From Nitrospirota bacterium (GTDB lineage: Bacteria; Nitrospirota; UBA9217), in NCBI GenBank assembly GCA_023229435.1, contig JALNZF010000041.1:1-20353 (forward strand): 20,353 nucleotides of DNA, given 5' to 3'. Positions 5,235 to 12,239 of the stretch are shown piece after piece. Position 1 is the first letter of the stretch. The number at the start of each line of letters is the position of its first letter. The notes beneath the pieces were generated by a model, which did not search any database, was not told where the DNA came from, and saw only the letters and a program-made list of their open reading frames with translations. The position numbers were made by a program, and so were the translations under genes.

Positions 5235-7043
5235 CTAAAATAACCGGAAACCTTTCTTGTATTGAATGATCATTTGCGACCGCTTGTTCAGTTCCAGCGG
5301 GTTCGATCCGCTCACAATCTGAGTCATGTCCGAATCTTTCGTTATGTAAAACGGCACCCACCAGTCGGAATAGTTGTTCAGATCCGCGATCGAGGTGAGC
5401 GGTTGGTTTGTCCATGGGCTTGAAAGGTCCAACGACACCGGAGCAGACGTTGCTTCATGCCAGTTACTGTCTCCAAGAGAAGCAGGATCGTATAAATAGA
5501 TATGAACCTTTGCCTTAGTACATGTCGCCCCGTCAGCATAATAATTGACCAGGAAGTAGTATTCCCCGGCTAACACCTGTTCGTTGGCAAGGTAATATTC
5601 TTCAGACTTCCCTGAGGCAGCGGAGTCTGCCGAGAAAAATCCATTCGGGCTGGTCTGTCCCATCCAGGGTGCAAAAAGGTCCCCGGTTCCACTCGGTGTT
5701 GGTTCGAATACATAGAGATCAACATCAGCGTTGCAAGACTGGTCGCTCACATTGGTCCAGACAATTTTAATGCCAAAATTACCCGGCTTGTATATTGCTG
5801 TTCCTCCGCCGGCACCGCTGATAAGCGTTTCCAGGTATGATCCCCAGGTCCCCGATGCAGCTGCCCGGCTGGTCTTGTTACTGGCAAGAAGCGAATAACT
5901 GCCAAGATCAGCAGTGTTGGTTTCACTTGCCAGAGGAAGGTATACAGCAAGACCAGCGGAATTCGCCATGTCCGTTCCGTTCGTCTGATTGGCGATAACC
6001 ATGGAGGTGAGGGCAGTCTTAACCTCAGCGGCGGCGGTTTTCACTGCGGGTCCGGCAGCGCTGGTCGCCAGATAGTCACACAAGTCTCCAAGATCATGGT
6101 TAGCCTCATAGGCATAGTCCAGTCTGATCGTGCGGGCCGTTGTCATTACACCGGAGCTGGCAGCATCGCTCTTCAGTGCCGTGCCGAGCGCAAGCAACTT
6201 CATGTCGAGCGCGTCAAGCTTCGACATATCCACGGCTGACTTTGTGGTCCCGCCACGGTCATTGGTTGTATAGAACGCGTCATATTTGGTCACGATCGTG
6301 CTCGAGAGGTCCCGACTGCTCATTGAGGGGTTCGCGGCAAGGGCGGCGAGGATCGTATCATAGGGGTCCCCCTCGCCCGGCTCGGTCTGCTCTGAAAAGA
6401 CCATATAGTCGGTCAATCCCTTGAACTCATAGGCCACTTCGTACATAGCCATGAGGCAGGCGTCAAAGTTGATGATGTCAAAATGGACGCCGGAATCTGC
6501 GACTCCCTTTGCCAGATCGGGCAGGCTCATGAATGTCCCGCTCGTTTCATCCTGGACCGCGCCTCTCGCAGGACTGGAAAACTTTTTCGTTTTCCAGCCG
6601 GCGCCGTGGTCCCAGACCACGAGGGCATAATGCTCCGCCGGATACGTGTCTTTCGCCCAGTTGATAAAGGCCTTCAACGTGGCCGGATTTGCCATATCAA
6701 CGTTGCCGATGCTGTCGCCTTGCGTACTCACGTTATTCGGATCACTGTCTTGCTGGACCAGGATCCGGTACGTGTCTGACGGAGCGCCTGCCGTATACCT
6801 CGGGCTTAACTCCACCTGCACCGCAATTGCGACATTGTCCGAAGATCCGACCGTTTCCATTTCATTCAGGTCGGCTACAGCGGCATCCGACAGGTTGTTA
6901 TCCCCGCCGATATAGACCATATAGGTCCACTTGCGTGAGCCGGCAGTGCCGTTATCTCCTCCTCCGCCGCTGCTGCATGACAACAACGACATAAACAAGG
7001 CCACTAAGATCAGGCAAGCAATTTGCGCGTTAGAACGTTTCAT
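5235..7043 (-). CDS. Clostripain-family (C11) lipoprotein cysteine peptidase
   Basis: This encodes a 602-residue secreted lipoprotein. The N-terminus has a lipobox, LLSC with Cys23, then a Gly/Ser-rich linker. The peptidase domain (about 38-415) carries the C11 catalytic pair: His146 in VVWDHGAGW and Cys196 in FDACLMAMYEVAYE. The C-terminal part, about 420-600, contains a beta-rich VDLYVFEP...EYYFLVNYY region similar to bacterial pre-peptidase or DUF2135-like carbohydrate/protein-binding domains. Clostripains cleave after Arg or Lys, often with autoprocessing and calcium. The real substrate is unknown. The ATG at 7043 has AAGGAGAG 5 nt upstream. The gene follows the nitroreductase gene after 30 nt and precedes the OB-fold gene, so the three are likely co-transcribed. 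Confidence 0.9.
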   Translation of the reverse strand: MKRSNAQIACLILVALFMSLLSCSSGGGGDNGTAGSRKWTYMVYIGGDNNLSDAAVADLNEMETVGSSDNVAIAVQVELSPRYTAGAPSDTYRILVQQDSDPNNVSTQGDSIGNVDMANPATLKAFINWAKDTYPAEHYALVVWDHGAGWKTKKFSSPARGAVQDETSGTFMSLPDLAKGVADSGVHFDIINFDACLMAMYEVAYEFKGLTDYMVFSEQTEPGEGDPYDTILAALAANPSMSSRDLSSTIVTKYDAFYTTNDRGGTTKSAVDMSKLDALDMKLLALGTALKSDAASSGVMTTARTIRLDYAYEANHDLGDLCDYLATSAAGPAVKTAAAEVKTALTSMVIANQTNGTDMANSAGLAVYLPLASETNTADLGSYSLLASNKTSRAAASGTWGSYLETLISGAGGGTAIYKPGNFGIKIVWTNVSDQSCNADVDLYVFEPTPSGTGDLFAPWMGQTSPNGFFSADSAASGKSEEYYLANEQVLAGEYYFLVNYYADGATCTKAKVHIYLYDPASLGDSNWHEATSAPVSLDLSSPWTNQPLTSIADLNNYSDWWVPFYITKDSDMTQIVSGSNPLELNKRSQMIIQYKKGFRLF

Positions 7044-7073
7044 GGTTTCTCTCCTTTTTAACCAATAATAAGA

Positions 7074-7706
7074 CTACAGAATCTGTTTTACGATCTCTTC
7101 AAGCCCCTTACGATTCCTCGCGGGCGGGTCTTCGTCAGGCACGCCGACCGGCAACAGGGCGGCAATAAAGGTATCCTTGTCGTAGTCCAGCAACTTTTCG
7201 AATGCCTCCTGCGCCACGAGCGGGCCGGTCATCCAGCAGGAACCGTAGCCGAGCGCATGACTTGCGAGCAGCATGTTCTGGATGGCGGCGGAAACACTCT
7301 GCAAACCAGGCAGGGGCCGGAGCCGCAGGATGTCCCCGGCTGAATATCCCATCCTGGCAAGCAGACGGTCCGTTCCCGCGCTGTATTTTCCCATGAACAC
7401 GGCGATCACGACCGGGGCATTCTCAAAAAAAGTATAAAAGCTGCTCTTGTACGCGGCAAGCCGCTGGGCCTGTTTCTCGTCCTCGGCATACGGGAGCATC
7501 CGGTCGACCATCTCCCGCGCCGCATCAGCCATCTTCCCCAGAAGCGCCCTGTCCCTGATGACGACAAACCGCCACGGCTGGGTGTTGTTCGCCGAGGGCG
7601 CGCGTCTGCCTGCGTCGAGGATCGTATTTACATCCTCATCAGGCACCGGCGTCCGCTTGAATTTGCGGATGCTTTTTCTTCCCTGTATTGCGTCGAACAA
7701 TTCCAT
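7074..7706 (-). CDS. Nitroreductase-family FMN oxidoreductase
   Basis: This encodes a 210-residue flavoprotein of the nitroreductase superfamily. The N-terminal RKSIRKF (10-16) and APSANNTQPW (36-45) form the FMN-binding signature, and YGSCWMTGP near residue 150-160 is the second typical segment. Members reduce nitro compounds, quinones, flavins or enones using NAD(P)H and dimerise around two FMN. The substrate cannot be named from sequence. The ATG at 7706 is chosen because GGAGAG lies 7 nt upstream and the family pattern begins MELFDAI; the upstream open frame reads into a repeat. The gene lies 41 bp after the DAHP synthase stop, in the same direction. Confidence 0.88.
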   Translation of the reverse strand: MELFDAIQGRKSIRKFKRTPVPDEDVNTILDAGRRAPSANNTQPWRFVVIRDRALLGKMADAAREMVDRMLPYAEDEKQAQRLAAYKSSFYTFFENAPVVIAVFMGKYSAGTDRLLARMGYSAGDILRLRPLPGLQSVSAAIQNMLLASHALGYGSCWMTGPLVAQEAFEKLLDYDKDTFIAALLPVGVPDEDPPARNRKGLEEIVKQIL

Positions 7707-7708
7707 GA

Positions 7709-7745
7709 TCTTACTCTCCGCACTCCGAACTCCCCACTCCGAACT
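7709..7745. repeat. Degenerate 7-bp tandem repeat (NNNGGAG)
   Basis: On the minus strand the gap between the DAHP synthase and nitroreductase genes reads ttCGGAG, tgGGGAG, ttCGGAG, tgCGGAG: four 7-bp units of (N)(N)SGGAG. The last copies provide the GGAG of the nitroreductase ribosome site. It has the same unit length as the GGTTCAG arrays but a different sequence. Confidence 0.6.
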
Positions 7746-7747
7746 TA

Positions 7748-8776
7748 TTACACCATCCCCGCCAAATCCCGGATCAGCTTTTCCGAGTCCTTCCATCCCA
7801 GGCACGGGTCGGTGATGGACTTGCCATACACGTTCTCCGTCACCTTCTGCGCGCCTTCTTCGATGAAGCTCTCGATCATGAAGCCCCTGATCAGGTCCCT
7901 GAGTATGGACGAATGCCGTCGGCTCTGCATCACTTCCATGGCGATCCGGGGCTGTTCGGCAAACTTCTTGTCGGAGTTCGCGTGGTTCGTGTCCACAATG
8001 ATCGCGGGATTGGTGAGTCCGCGCTTTTGATAGGACTCGGCGAAGGTATGGAGGTCCTCATAATGATAATTCGGCACCGCGAGGCCATGATGGTCCACCG
8101 CGCCCCGAAGCACGGCGTGCGTGAGCGGATTGCCGGATGTCTTCACTTCCCAGCGGTTGTAGCTGAATACATGGGGCGCCTGGGCGGCCTGGATGGAATT
8201 GAGCGTCACCTCCATATCGCCCGACGTCGGGTTCTTCATGCCCACGGGAATATCGAGGCCGCTGCACGTCAAACGGTGCGCCTGGTTCTCGACCGAACGG
8301 GCGCCCACGGCAACATAGCTCAGGACATCCTCAAGGTAGGGATAGTTGCCGGGGTAGAGCATCTCGTCGGCGGCGGGAAGATGGGACTCCTTGATCGCGC
8401 GCAGGTGCATCTTCCTGATCGCCTTGATGCCCTCCACGATATTCGGCTTTTCCTGGAGCTTCGGCTGGTGTGCCATGCCCTTGTACCCGATCCCGGTCGT
8501 GCGCGGCTTGTTGGTGTAGATGCGCGGGATGATGATGATCCTGTCTTTCACCTCGTCCTGGACCTTTGCCAGCCGCGCGATATAATCGCACACCGCGTCC
8601 TCATCATGTGCCGAACACGGCCCGATGATCAGGATCAGTTTGTTGTTTTCGCGGACAAGCGCCGCCTTGATGTCCTGGTCGCGTTTTTTCTTGATCTCCG
8701 CCAGTTCCGGGGAAAGCGGCATCGACGCAAGGATATTCTGGGGCTGCGGTATTTCTTGAATATATTCAAAGCTCAT
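7748..8776 (-). CDS. aroG: 3-deoxy-7-phosphoheptulonate synthase (DAHP synthase, class I)
   Basis: This encodes a 342-residue AroG/AroF/AroH-type enzyme that joins phosphoenolpyruvate and erythrose 4-phosphate, the first step of the shikimate pathway. Seen: LIIGPCSAHD with Cys54 as the metal ligand, KPRTTGIGYKG (90-100) for PEP binding, AVGARSVENQAHR, DTNHANSDKK and the C-terminal KSITDPCLGW. Compared with E. coli AroG the middle is divergent (NYHYEDLHTFAE), as in members of this subfamily from anaerobes. Which amino acid feeds back on it cannot be told. The ATG at 8776 has GAAGGGA upstream; the longer open frame lacks family similarity. It is the first gene of the likely minus-strand unit and is divergent from the deacetylase gene, with about 190 bp between. 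Confidence 0.92.
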   Translation of the reverse strand: MSFEYIQEIPQPQNILASMPLSPELAEIKKKRDQDIKAALVRENNKLILIIGPCSAHDEDAVCDYIARLAKVQDEVKDRIIIIPRIYTNKPRTTGIGYKGMAHQPKLQEKPNIVEGIKAIRKMHLRAIKESHLPAADEMLYPGNYPYLEDVLSYVAVGARSVENQAHRLTCSGLDIPVGMKNPTSGDMEVTLNSIQAAQAPHVFSYNRWEVKTSGNPLTHAVLRGAVDHHGLAVPNYHYEDLHTFAESYQKRGLTNPAIIVDTNHANSDKKFAEQPRIAMEVMQSRRHSSILRDLIRGFMIESFIEEGAQKVTENVYGKSITDPCLGWKDSEKLIRDLAGMV

Positions 8777-8966
8777 ATCCGATTCATCCCTTCTCTGCGC
8801 AATACGTTTTGAATGTGCGTGTGTGGCATGCAGTATAAAATCCAACACCGAGTAAGTCAAGCCAAAAAACGTAAAAAGCCCCCTTCATCAGCATCAGCAT
8901 CCCTTGCCGCCGTGATCAACAAAAAACATCTGGCCTTTTTTGCCGTAATATTGTATAAATCTTGCC
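8777..8966. promoter_or_regulatory. Divergent promoter region between aroG and the deacetylase gene
   Basis: This 190-bp intergenic stretch must drive the DAHP synthase unit leftward and the deacetylase-tsaD pair rightward. On the plus strand TATAAAT at 8954-8960 lies only 6 nt before the deacetylase ATG, at the right distance for a leaderless transcript. The expected -35 area around 8930-8935 (CTGGCC) is poor. No terminator or obvious operator was seen. Confidence 0.3.
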
Positions 8967-9893
8967 ATGGCAAAGAAAGTATGGGAAAAAGTCAAAAGCG
9001 GCAAGTTCGACCGCTCCGTCATCATCGGGATCATCATTGCCGTGCTCGTGATCGCGCTCACGCTCTGGGGCCCGCTCCGCAAGTTCAGGGTTGCGGAAGA
9101 AAAGAAGCCCGTTATACAAGCACAGAAGCAGGAACCGCTCCAGAAAAAAACCGCGAAGAAAAGCAAGAAAGACAAAAAAGAAACGAAAAAACATTCTGAA
9201 AGCCTGGTTGCAGGGTCTTATGAAAGAACGGTCCCCGTGGCCATTGTGATCGATGATCTGGGTCAGGATGTAAAACAGGCGAAAGAGGTCCTCGCGCTGT
9301 CCGGAAAGATCACCCTCGCTGTTTTGCCGGGACTTGCGCAATCAACAAGTATTGCCGAGCTGGCAAAGCAGTCCGGCCGTGAAGTCCTTCTCCATCTGCC
9401 CATGGAGCCATTGAAGAACCACGAAAAAACGCAATCTCCCGGCACCCTGAGCGCGAATATGACTCCCATGGCGTTCATGAACACCGTGAGCGAAGATCTG
9501 GTATCGGTACCCGGAGCTGTCGGTGTTAACAACCATGAAGGCTCGGCGCTCACGGAAAACAAGGAAGCCATGAAATTCCTGATGGCGGAGCTCAAGGCCC
9601 GGAACCTATTCTTCCTCGACAGCTTCACCAACCCCAAGAGCGTGGCCTACGCGACAGCCATCGAGTTTGGCATGAAAGCCGCCAAGCGGGATGTGTTCCT
9701 TGATAACGAGGGCGACAATCCCGCTTATATTAGAAAGCAGCTTGATGAGCTGGTAGACATCGCGCGAAAGCATGGCAAGGCCATCGGCATCGGGCATCCG
9801 CATCCGGCCACACTCAGCGAACTCAGGAAGTGGCTTGCCGAGATCGGCGCCCAGGGGATCGAGATCGTGCCGGTGTCGAGGCTGATGCAGTAG
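8967..9893 (+). CDS. Divergent polysaccharide deacetylase (YibQ-type), membrane anchored
   Basis: This encodes a 308-residue protein with a single N-terminal membrane segment (about 18-34), a very Lys-rich linker (about 44-76) and a periplasmic NodB-like domain of the divergent polysaccharide deacetylase / YibQ family (DUF610). Family motifs are visible: VAIVIDDLG (Asp96-Asp97), LLHLPMEP (141-148), GVNNHEGS (186-193, normally NNHMGS), FFLDSFTNP and IGIGHPHP (273-280). The substrate is not established for the family; a role in envelope polysaccharide or peptidoglycan is presumed. There is no Shine-Dalgarno upstream of the ATG, and an in-frame stop a few codons upstream rules out an earlier start. 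tsaD follows after 125 bp in the same direction. Confidence 0.88.
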   Translation: MAKKVWEKVKSGKFDRSVIIGIIIAVLVIALTLWGPLRKFRVAEEKKPVIQAQKQEPLQKKTAKKSKKDKKETKKHSESLVAGSYERTVPVAIVIDDLGQDVKQAKEVLALSGKITLAVLPGLAQSTSIAELAKQSGREVLLHLPMEPLKNHEKTQSPGTLSANMTPMAFMNTVSEDLVSVPGAVGVNNHEGSALTENKEAMKFLMAELKARNLFFLDSFTNPKSVAYATAIEFGMKAAKRDVFLDNEGDNPAYIRKQLDELVDIARKHGKAIGIGHPHPATLSELRKWLAEIGAQGIEIVPVSRLMQ

Positions 9894-9898
9894 AACAA

Positions 9899-9938
9899 CA
9901 GGGTTCAGGGTTCAGGGTTCAGGGTTCAGGGTTCAGGG
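9899..9938. repeat. Heptad tandem repeat (GGTTCAG)5
   Basis: Five perfect GGTTCAG copies occupy 9902-9936, 8 nt after the deacetylase stop codon. Downstream, CCCTGA-type units (CACCCTGATTACTGGCCCCTGACCCC, 9961-9987) are the loose reverse complement, so transcripts could fold. The same unit occurs at 2842-2886. Confidence 0.9.
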
Positions 9939-10018
9939 GATGCGTTTACGCGTTTTTCCTGCACCCTGATTACTGGCCCCTGACCCCTCTTGCAATACTT
10001 CCCCGTTCATCCATCATT

Positions 10019-11023
10019 ATGCTAACCCTCGGAATAGAGACCTCATGCGATGAAACCGCGGCCGCCGTGCTTCAGGACGAAAAGGTCCTGTCGAACATCG
10101 TCTCCTCGCAGATCGAAATCCATAAAAAATTCGGCGGTGTGGTCCCCGAGCTGGCATCGCGGGAGCACCTCAGGAACCTCATGCCCATCATCCGCGAGGC
10201 GCTGGCCTCCGCTTCGGTTACGCTCACGGACATCAACCTTATAGCGGTCACGTACACGCCCGGCCTTATCGGCGCGCTGCTCGTGGGAGTGTCCGCTGCC
10301 AAGGCCATCGCCTATGCGCGCGGCATCCCCTTCATCGGCGTGCACCACGGTGAAGGCCACATCCTCGCCGCGCACATCGAGTATCCCGGCATCGGTTACC
10401 CCTATATCGCCCTGCTCGTGTCGGGTGGACATACAGCGATCTACCACGTCAAGAACCTTGGCGAATACCGGCTCCTCGGCCAAACGCGTGACGATGCTGC
10501 GGGCGAGGCATATGATAAGGTGGCAAAGCTGCTGGGCCTCGAATACCCCGGCGGTCCGGTGCTCGACAAACTTGCACAGGAGGGAAATCCCGAAGCAGTA
10601 AAATTTCCGCGAGGCCGTCTGGAAGGTTACGACTTCAGCTTCAGCGGCCTCAAGACCGCGGTCAGAAACCACCTTGCCCTCTTTCGGAGCAAGGACAAGG
10701 GACTCGACCCGGGCCTGAACATCAGGGACATGGCGGCCAGCTTCCAGGCTGCTGTCGTGGACACGCTCGTTGACAAGACCCTGCAAGCGGCGACCGGGAC
10801 AGGCGTGGACAAGATCGTGGTTGCCGGCGGCGTGGCCGCGAACAGTCTGCTCAGGCAAAGAATGGCGGATGAAGCGGCGAAGCACGGCATCACACTCTAT
10901 CTCCCGGCCATGGGCCTCTGCATCGACAACGCGGCCATGATCGCCCTCGCGGGATATCTCCACTACCGACGCGGCGAGACCTCAAGCCTTGACCTGAACC
11001 CCCGCCCCAGCATGCCTTTATAA
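10019..11023 (+). CDS. tsaD: tRNA N6-adenosine threonylcarbamoyltransferase TsaD
   Basis: This encodes a 334-residue TsaD (Kae1/YgjD) protein. With TsaB and TsaE it transfers threonylcarbamoyl from TC-AMP to A37 of ANN-decoding tRNAs. Seen: GIETSCDETAAAV (5-17), the metal-binding HHGEGH with His110 and His114 (the usual Met of HMEGH is Gly), LLVSGGHT nucleotide-binding loop (132-139), VAGGVAANSLLR and the Asp of GLCIDNAAMIA. Length matches the E. coli enzyme. The ATG at 10019 has no Shine-Dalgarno and no alternative start with one, so expression may rely on coupling or a leaderless transcript. It ends 42 bp before the convergent toxin gene. tsaB and tsaE are not in this window. Confidence 0.95.
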   Translation: MLTLGIETSCDETAAAVLQDEKVLSNIVSSQIEIHKKFGGVVPELASREHLRNLMPIIREALASASVTLTDINLIAVTYTPGLIGALLVGVSAAKAIAYARGIPFIGVHHGEGHILAAHIEYPGIGYPYIALLVSGGHTAIYHVKNLGEYRLLGQTRDDAAGEAYDKVAKLLGLEYPGGPVLDKLAQEGNPEAVKFPRGRLEGYDFSFSGLKTAVRNHLALFRSKDKGLDPGLNIRDMAASFQAAVVDTLVDKTLQAATGTGVDKIVVAGGVAANSLLRQRMADEAAKHGITLYLPAMGLCIDNAAMIALAGYLHYRRGETSSLDLNPRPSMPL

Positions 11024-11065
11024 GGTTTTACGGTGAGGACGGATCTGCAAAATTGAACGAGGGAA

Positions 11066-11470
11066 TTACGGAATGATCTGGAAATGCGGAGTGTGCTTCG
11101 GACGATAGATGGTAAAATCATGACGATCGAGGGTGAATATGGTCTTCGCCTTATGCATCTCGGATATCACAACAACGGATGCATCCGCGAAATCCATCGG
11201 CTTGTCGGCGTATTTTTCCATCAGTTCCCGTATGCGGGAGTAGCGCTCTTCGGGAATATCCTCAATGCGTACGCCGCCGGACAGGATGAAATCCCAAAGT
11301 TCAGACTGGCCTTTCCGCCAGCCCCCGAGCATATAGAATGCCTCCGTGAGCACTGGCCACGTGGTTACCGGAGGCGCCTGGAGTGCCTTCATGGCCGCAT
11401 AGCATACCTCATGTTGCTCTTCCGAATCATCAAACAGAGCCACAAGCGGGCCGGTATCTACGATGACCAT
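11066..11470 (-). CDS. vapC: PIN-domain toxin (VapC family)
   Basis: This encodes a 134-residue PIN-domain ribonuclease. The acidic active-site set is present: Asp5 (VIVDTGPL), Glu43 (VLTEAFY), Asp93 and Asp96 (PMDFADAS), with Asp115 in TLDRHDF. VapC toxins cut initiator tRNA or rRNA and are held by a cognate antitoxin. Its ATG overlaps the end of the antitoxin gene by 13 nt, the usual sign of coupled translation. It is convergent with tsaD, 42 bp away. Targets cannot be told from sequence. Nothing suggests it is broken. Confidence 0.9.
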   Translation of the reverse strand: MVIVDTGPLVALFDDSEEQHEVCYAAMKALQAPPVTTWPVLTEAFYMLGGWRKGQSELWDFILSGGVRIEDIPEERYSRIRELMEKYADKPMDFADASVVVISEMHKAKTIFTLDRHDFTIYRPKHTPHFQIIP

Positions 11471-11724
11471 CTCTTGCGCATCCCCTCAAATTTCTCTTTC
11501 AGTATTTCCTTCCCCTTGGCCACCCGTTGACCATGGCCGCTGCCACCGGACTTATGAATCGCCTGATATATCTCCCACGGCGTCCGTTGCTTTTTTTCCA
11601 CGATCTTCACGCAATACTCCCGGATGGATTCACGCACCAGTGCTGATTTTGTGACCCCGGCGTATTCGGCGGCCTTCTTCAGCAGGGCCTCGGTTTCCTT
11701 ATCAAGACGCGTACTAGTCGGCAT
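11458..11724 (-). CDS. Ribbon-helix-helix antitoxin of the PIN toxin
   Basis: This encodes an 88-residue protein. The N-terminal part, MPTSTRLDKETEALLKKAAE then SALVRESIREYC, is a CopG/Arc-type ribbon-helix-helix DNA-binding domain, and the C-terminal basic tail should wrap and inhibit the toxin. AGGAGGG lies about 4 nt before the ATG. It is the first gene of the toxin-antitoxin operon and very likely represses its own promoter through the palindrome just upstream. Confidence 0.88.
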   Translation of the reverse strand: MPTSTRLDKETEALLKKAAEYAGVTKSALVRESIREYCVKIVEKKQRTPWEIYQAIHKSGGSGHGQRVAKGKEILKEKFEGMRKRWSS

Positions 11725-11735
11725 AATACCCTCCT

Positions 11736-11771
11736 GTCCTACATTATGTAGGACGATACGCCGGATGTCAA
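11736..11771 (-). promoter_or_regulatory. Toxin-antitoxin promoter with palindromic operator
   Basis: On the minus strand TTGACA (11766-11771, a perfect -35) is followed after 17 bp by CATAAT (11743-11748, 5 of 6 to TATAAT). The -10 lies inside a perfect inverted repeat, GTCCTACATAATGTAGGAC (11736-11754), with 9-bp arms around one central base. The expected transcript start is near 11736, giving a leader of about 12 nt with the AGGAGGG ribosome site. Occupation of the palindrome by the RHH antitoxin would block RNA polymerase directly. Confidence 0.8.
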
Positions 11772-11912
11772 CTGTTTTTTACACCGTTTTTTTAAACCGT
11801 GTCATGCCTGCTCCCTAAACCATAAAACGTATCGTATGGTGCAATCTGCATAATTGCGCCCGCTTTGATGCACTTACTCCACATAATTATCTCCATATTT
11901 TCAAAATAGTTC

Positions 11913-11941
11913 TTGCTATTCCTTCATAATACTGTATTATG
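11913..11941 (+). promoter_or_regulatory. Candidate helicase promoter with overlapping palindrome
   Basis: TTGCTA (11913-11918) and TATTAT (11935-11940) are separated by 16 bp. The palindrome CATAATACTGTATTATG (11925-11941), 8-bp arms around a single T, covers the spacer end and the -10. This is the layout of a repressor-controlled promoter. The sequence differs from the toxin-antitoxin operator but shares an ATAAT core. Confidence 0.4.
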
Positions 11942-12192
11942 CACGTCGACTGTTTAACATTGCGGCAGGATTTGACTGAAGTACACACACACGTCACCAT
12001 CTCTCTGCCCTTCATATCATCGATCTCTAACCCCCCTTGTTTTCAGCTCCCACTCTGAAATCACAGCAGCACCTATGGTTGGCGAACGATGTAGTTATGC
12101 CGGTCATATTTGTGCTGGCGTCGTCTCCGCTCTCAGGGATACCTTTGTGCCCCTGCGGCCTGCACGCAAACCCTTAACGGGATTTCTGTTTC

Positions 12193-12216
12193 CGGAATGA
12201 ATAGAACTTCATTCCG
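12193..12216 (+). promoter_or_regulatory. Stem-loop before the helicase ribosome site
   Basis: CGGAATGAA (12193-12201) pairs perfectly with TTCATTCCG (12208-12216) around a 6-nt loop. It ends 13 nt before AAGGAG (12230-12235). It could affect ribosome access or mRNA stability, for example with temperature, but the ribosome site itself is not in the stem. Confidence 0.45.
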
Positions 12217-12239
12217 ACGTAAGAGATCAAAGGAGTATC

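Larger units (their letters stand above)
11725..12239. other. Long regulatory gap upstream of the first helicase
   Basis: No gene is supported in these 515 bp; an open frame at 12110-12538 is largely a shadow of the helicase. Contents: the toxin-antitoxin promoter at the left end, a second promoter-like site with a palindrome (11913-11941) and a stem-loop just before the helicase start (12193-12216). If the promoter at 11913 is real, the helicase mRNA has a leader of nearly 300 nt. Confidence 0.5.

Noticed and set aside
7913..8812. 299-codon plus-strand frame opposite the DAHP synthase
   Set aside because: It is a shadow of a clearly conserved enzyme; the translation has no recognisable domain.
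10043..10963. 306-codon minus-strand frame opposite tsaD
   Set aside because: Shadow of tsaD, which carries all family motifs.
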